Assembly (NCBI GenBank): GCA_029938515.1 | Contig: JAOZUU010000096.1 | Coordinates: forward strand, 1,725 to 8,488 | Reading direction: 5' to 3' | Origin: Desulfobacterales bacterium | GTDB lineage: Bacteria > Desulfobacterota > Desulfobacteria > Desulfobacterales > QNYZ01 | Length of the DNA: 6,764 bases | Shown here: positions 5,768 to 6,764 of the stretch, one piece after another | Layout of the letters: every line of letters begins with the position of its first letter | How positions within the stretch are numbered: position 1 is the stretch's first letter | Translations under genes and position numbers: made by a program | The notes under the pieces: generated by a model | Databases searched by the model: none | What the model saw: the letters and a program-made list of their open reading frames with translations, nothing else | Told to the model about the DNA's origin: nothing

Positions 5768-6764
5768 CACCCTCCAGATACGATGCCTTGAGTGCCAGGA
5801 TCCGTTTAACCGATGCCTGGGCCCGTTTCCGCATCCCGGGCGTGTCGCGCAGGATGGATATCATCTTCTCCGCGGCCGCCTCAATGTCCGAACTCCGGTG
5901 ACAGATCAAGGCCTGATCGATATCGGCGGCCATGATCTGTTTAACAACGGTCTCGATGGGATAGTATTTTTTCACCGCACCCATATCCAGATCATCGGTC
6001 AGTACCACCCCGTTATATCCCAACTTTTTTCGCAACAGATCTGCGGCAATAGGGGGAGACAGGCTGGCCGGCCAATTGGCATCAATCTTTTTGTAAACAA
6101 CATGTGAAAGCATGATGCCCGCCACGTCGCGATGGATGGCAGCGGTAAAAGGAACCATGTCGGCTCGCATGAGCTTTTCAGGGACCGTATCCAGATGGGG
6201 CCGGTCGAGATGAGAATCGAGGGTGGTCCGGCCGATTCCCGGAAAATGCTTGGCCACGGCCATGACACCGTTTTTCTGCAATTGATCGATCACCACCGTA
6301 CCCATCCGGGCCGTCCAGTCCGGGTCTTCGCCAAACGACCGGTCGGCCATGATGCTGCTCACATCGGCAAACGCCACGTCCATCACCGGCGCCATGTTCA
6401 TGTTAATTCCCACTTCTTTTAGCTCACGGGCCGTAATGGTGGAAAAAGAAACGGCATCGGCCTCATTGCGCATACCGGGATTGCCTTCAAACTCGGTAAA
6501 GGGTGAACGCAATCGGGCCACCTTGCCGCCCTCCTGGTCCACGGCAATAAAAAGCGGCGGCTGTCCACACCTAAGGGCATGGTCTTGAGCAGAGCGGCAC
6601 AGCTCGCCCAATTGTTCCGGATCGTGAATATTCGGGCTGAACAGGATAATCCCGCCGACCCGGACCGTATCGATCAGATATTTCAGATCACGGGTTAATG
6701 TTGTCCCATCAAAGCCCACCATCAGGCGCTGACCGGTCAATTGCCCATCCGAAAATTGATCGCT
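5763..6764 (-). CDS. nagZ: Beta-N-acetylhexosaminidase, glycoside hydrolase family 3, partial (5' end outside window)
   Basis: NagZ-type enzymes remove beta-1,4-linked N-acetylglucosamine from anhydromuropeptides in cytoplasmic peptidoglycan recycling. The frame is open to the right edge and gives 333 residues, close to the 341 of E. coli NagZ; probably only the first few residues are missing. TTG at 6740 is the only start-like codon near the edge, but the eight codons before it stay open and the text SDQFSDGQLTGQRLMVGF reads like a normal NagZ N-terminus, so the start is likely outside. Numbering from the edge, motifs are VDQEGGKVARL (75-85), MNMAPVMDV (122-130), RSFGEDP (142-148), KHFPGIG (172-178), the DSH dyad (183-185) whose His is the general acid/base, and TDDLDMGA (256-263) with nucleophile Asp257. 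The region LLRKKLGYNGVVLTDDLD fits the GH3 active-site signature. No signal peptide can be judged because the N-terminus is absent. Confidence 0.93.
   Translation of the reverse strand, partial: SDQFSDGQLTGQRLMVGFDGTTLTRDLKYLIDTVRVGGIILFSPNIHDPEQLGELCRSAQDHALRCGQPPLFIAVDQEGGKVARLRSPFTEFEGNPGMRNEADAVSFSTITARELKEVGINMNMAPVMDVAFADVSSIMADRSFGEDPDWTARMGTVVIDQLQKNGVMAVAKHFPGIGRTTLDSHLDRPHLDTVPEKLMRADMVPFTAAIHRDVAGIMLSHVVYKKIDANWPASLSPPIAADLLRKKLGYNGVVLTDDLDMGAVKKYYPIETVVKQIMAADIDQALICHRSSDIEAAAEKMISILRDTPGMRKRAQASVKRILALKASYLEGA

Overview
The window looks like ordinary chromosomal DNA from a Gram-negative anaerobe. The best guess is a deltaproteobacterium of the Desulfobacterota, possibly a sulfate reducer of the Desulfobacterales type. 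This rests on protein style (GRDHxSHRL-type GT4 enzyme, KHFPGIGRTTLDSH-type NagZ) and on a fold-back repeat between genes. It is an impression from the sequence, not a search result.

Layout from left to right. Positions 1-1211 (minus) hold homoserine dehydrogenase (hom), cut by the left edge inside its C-terminal ACT domain. Positions 1212-1399 are an AT-rich divergent promoter region with a perfect inverted repeat that carries a -35-like element for each direction. Positions 1400-2446 (plus) are purM, complete. Positions 2447-2774 hold no convincing gene. They carry a roughly 144-bp imperfect inverted repeat that looks like a small non-autonomous mobile element, then a G+C-rich hairpin. Positions 2775-4607 (plus) encode a 610-residue membrane protein that joins a WecA/MraY-type polyprenyl-phosphate sugar-1-phosphate transferase to the membrane and Rossmann portion of a CapD/FlaA1/PglF-type protein, without the SDR catalytic domain. 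Positions 4604-5602 (plus) are tsaD, overlapping the previous gene by ATGA. Positions 5603-5762 are a convergent spacer with probable terminators. Positions 5763-6764 (minus) are nagZ, open at the right edge; its true start lies outside the window.

The genes are mostly housekeeping: homoserine/threonine/methionine synthesis, purine synthesis, surface-glycan initiation, the universal t6A tRNA modification, and peptidoglycan recycling. They do not form one pathway. The only tight physical link is the fusion gene with tsaD, which are probably translationally coupled.

No clearly new defence, mobile or regulatory system is visible. The most interesting items are the truncated-CapD fusion, the fold-back element upstream of it, and the palindrome shared by the hom and purM promoters.
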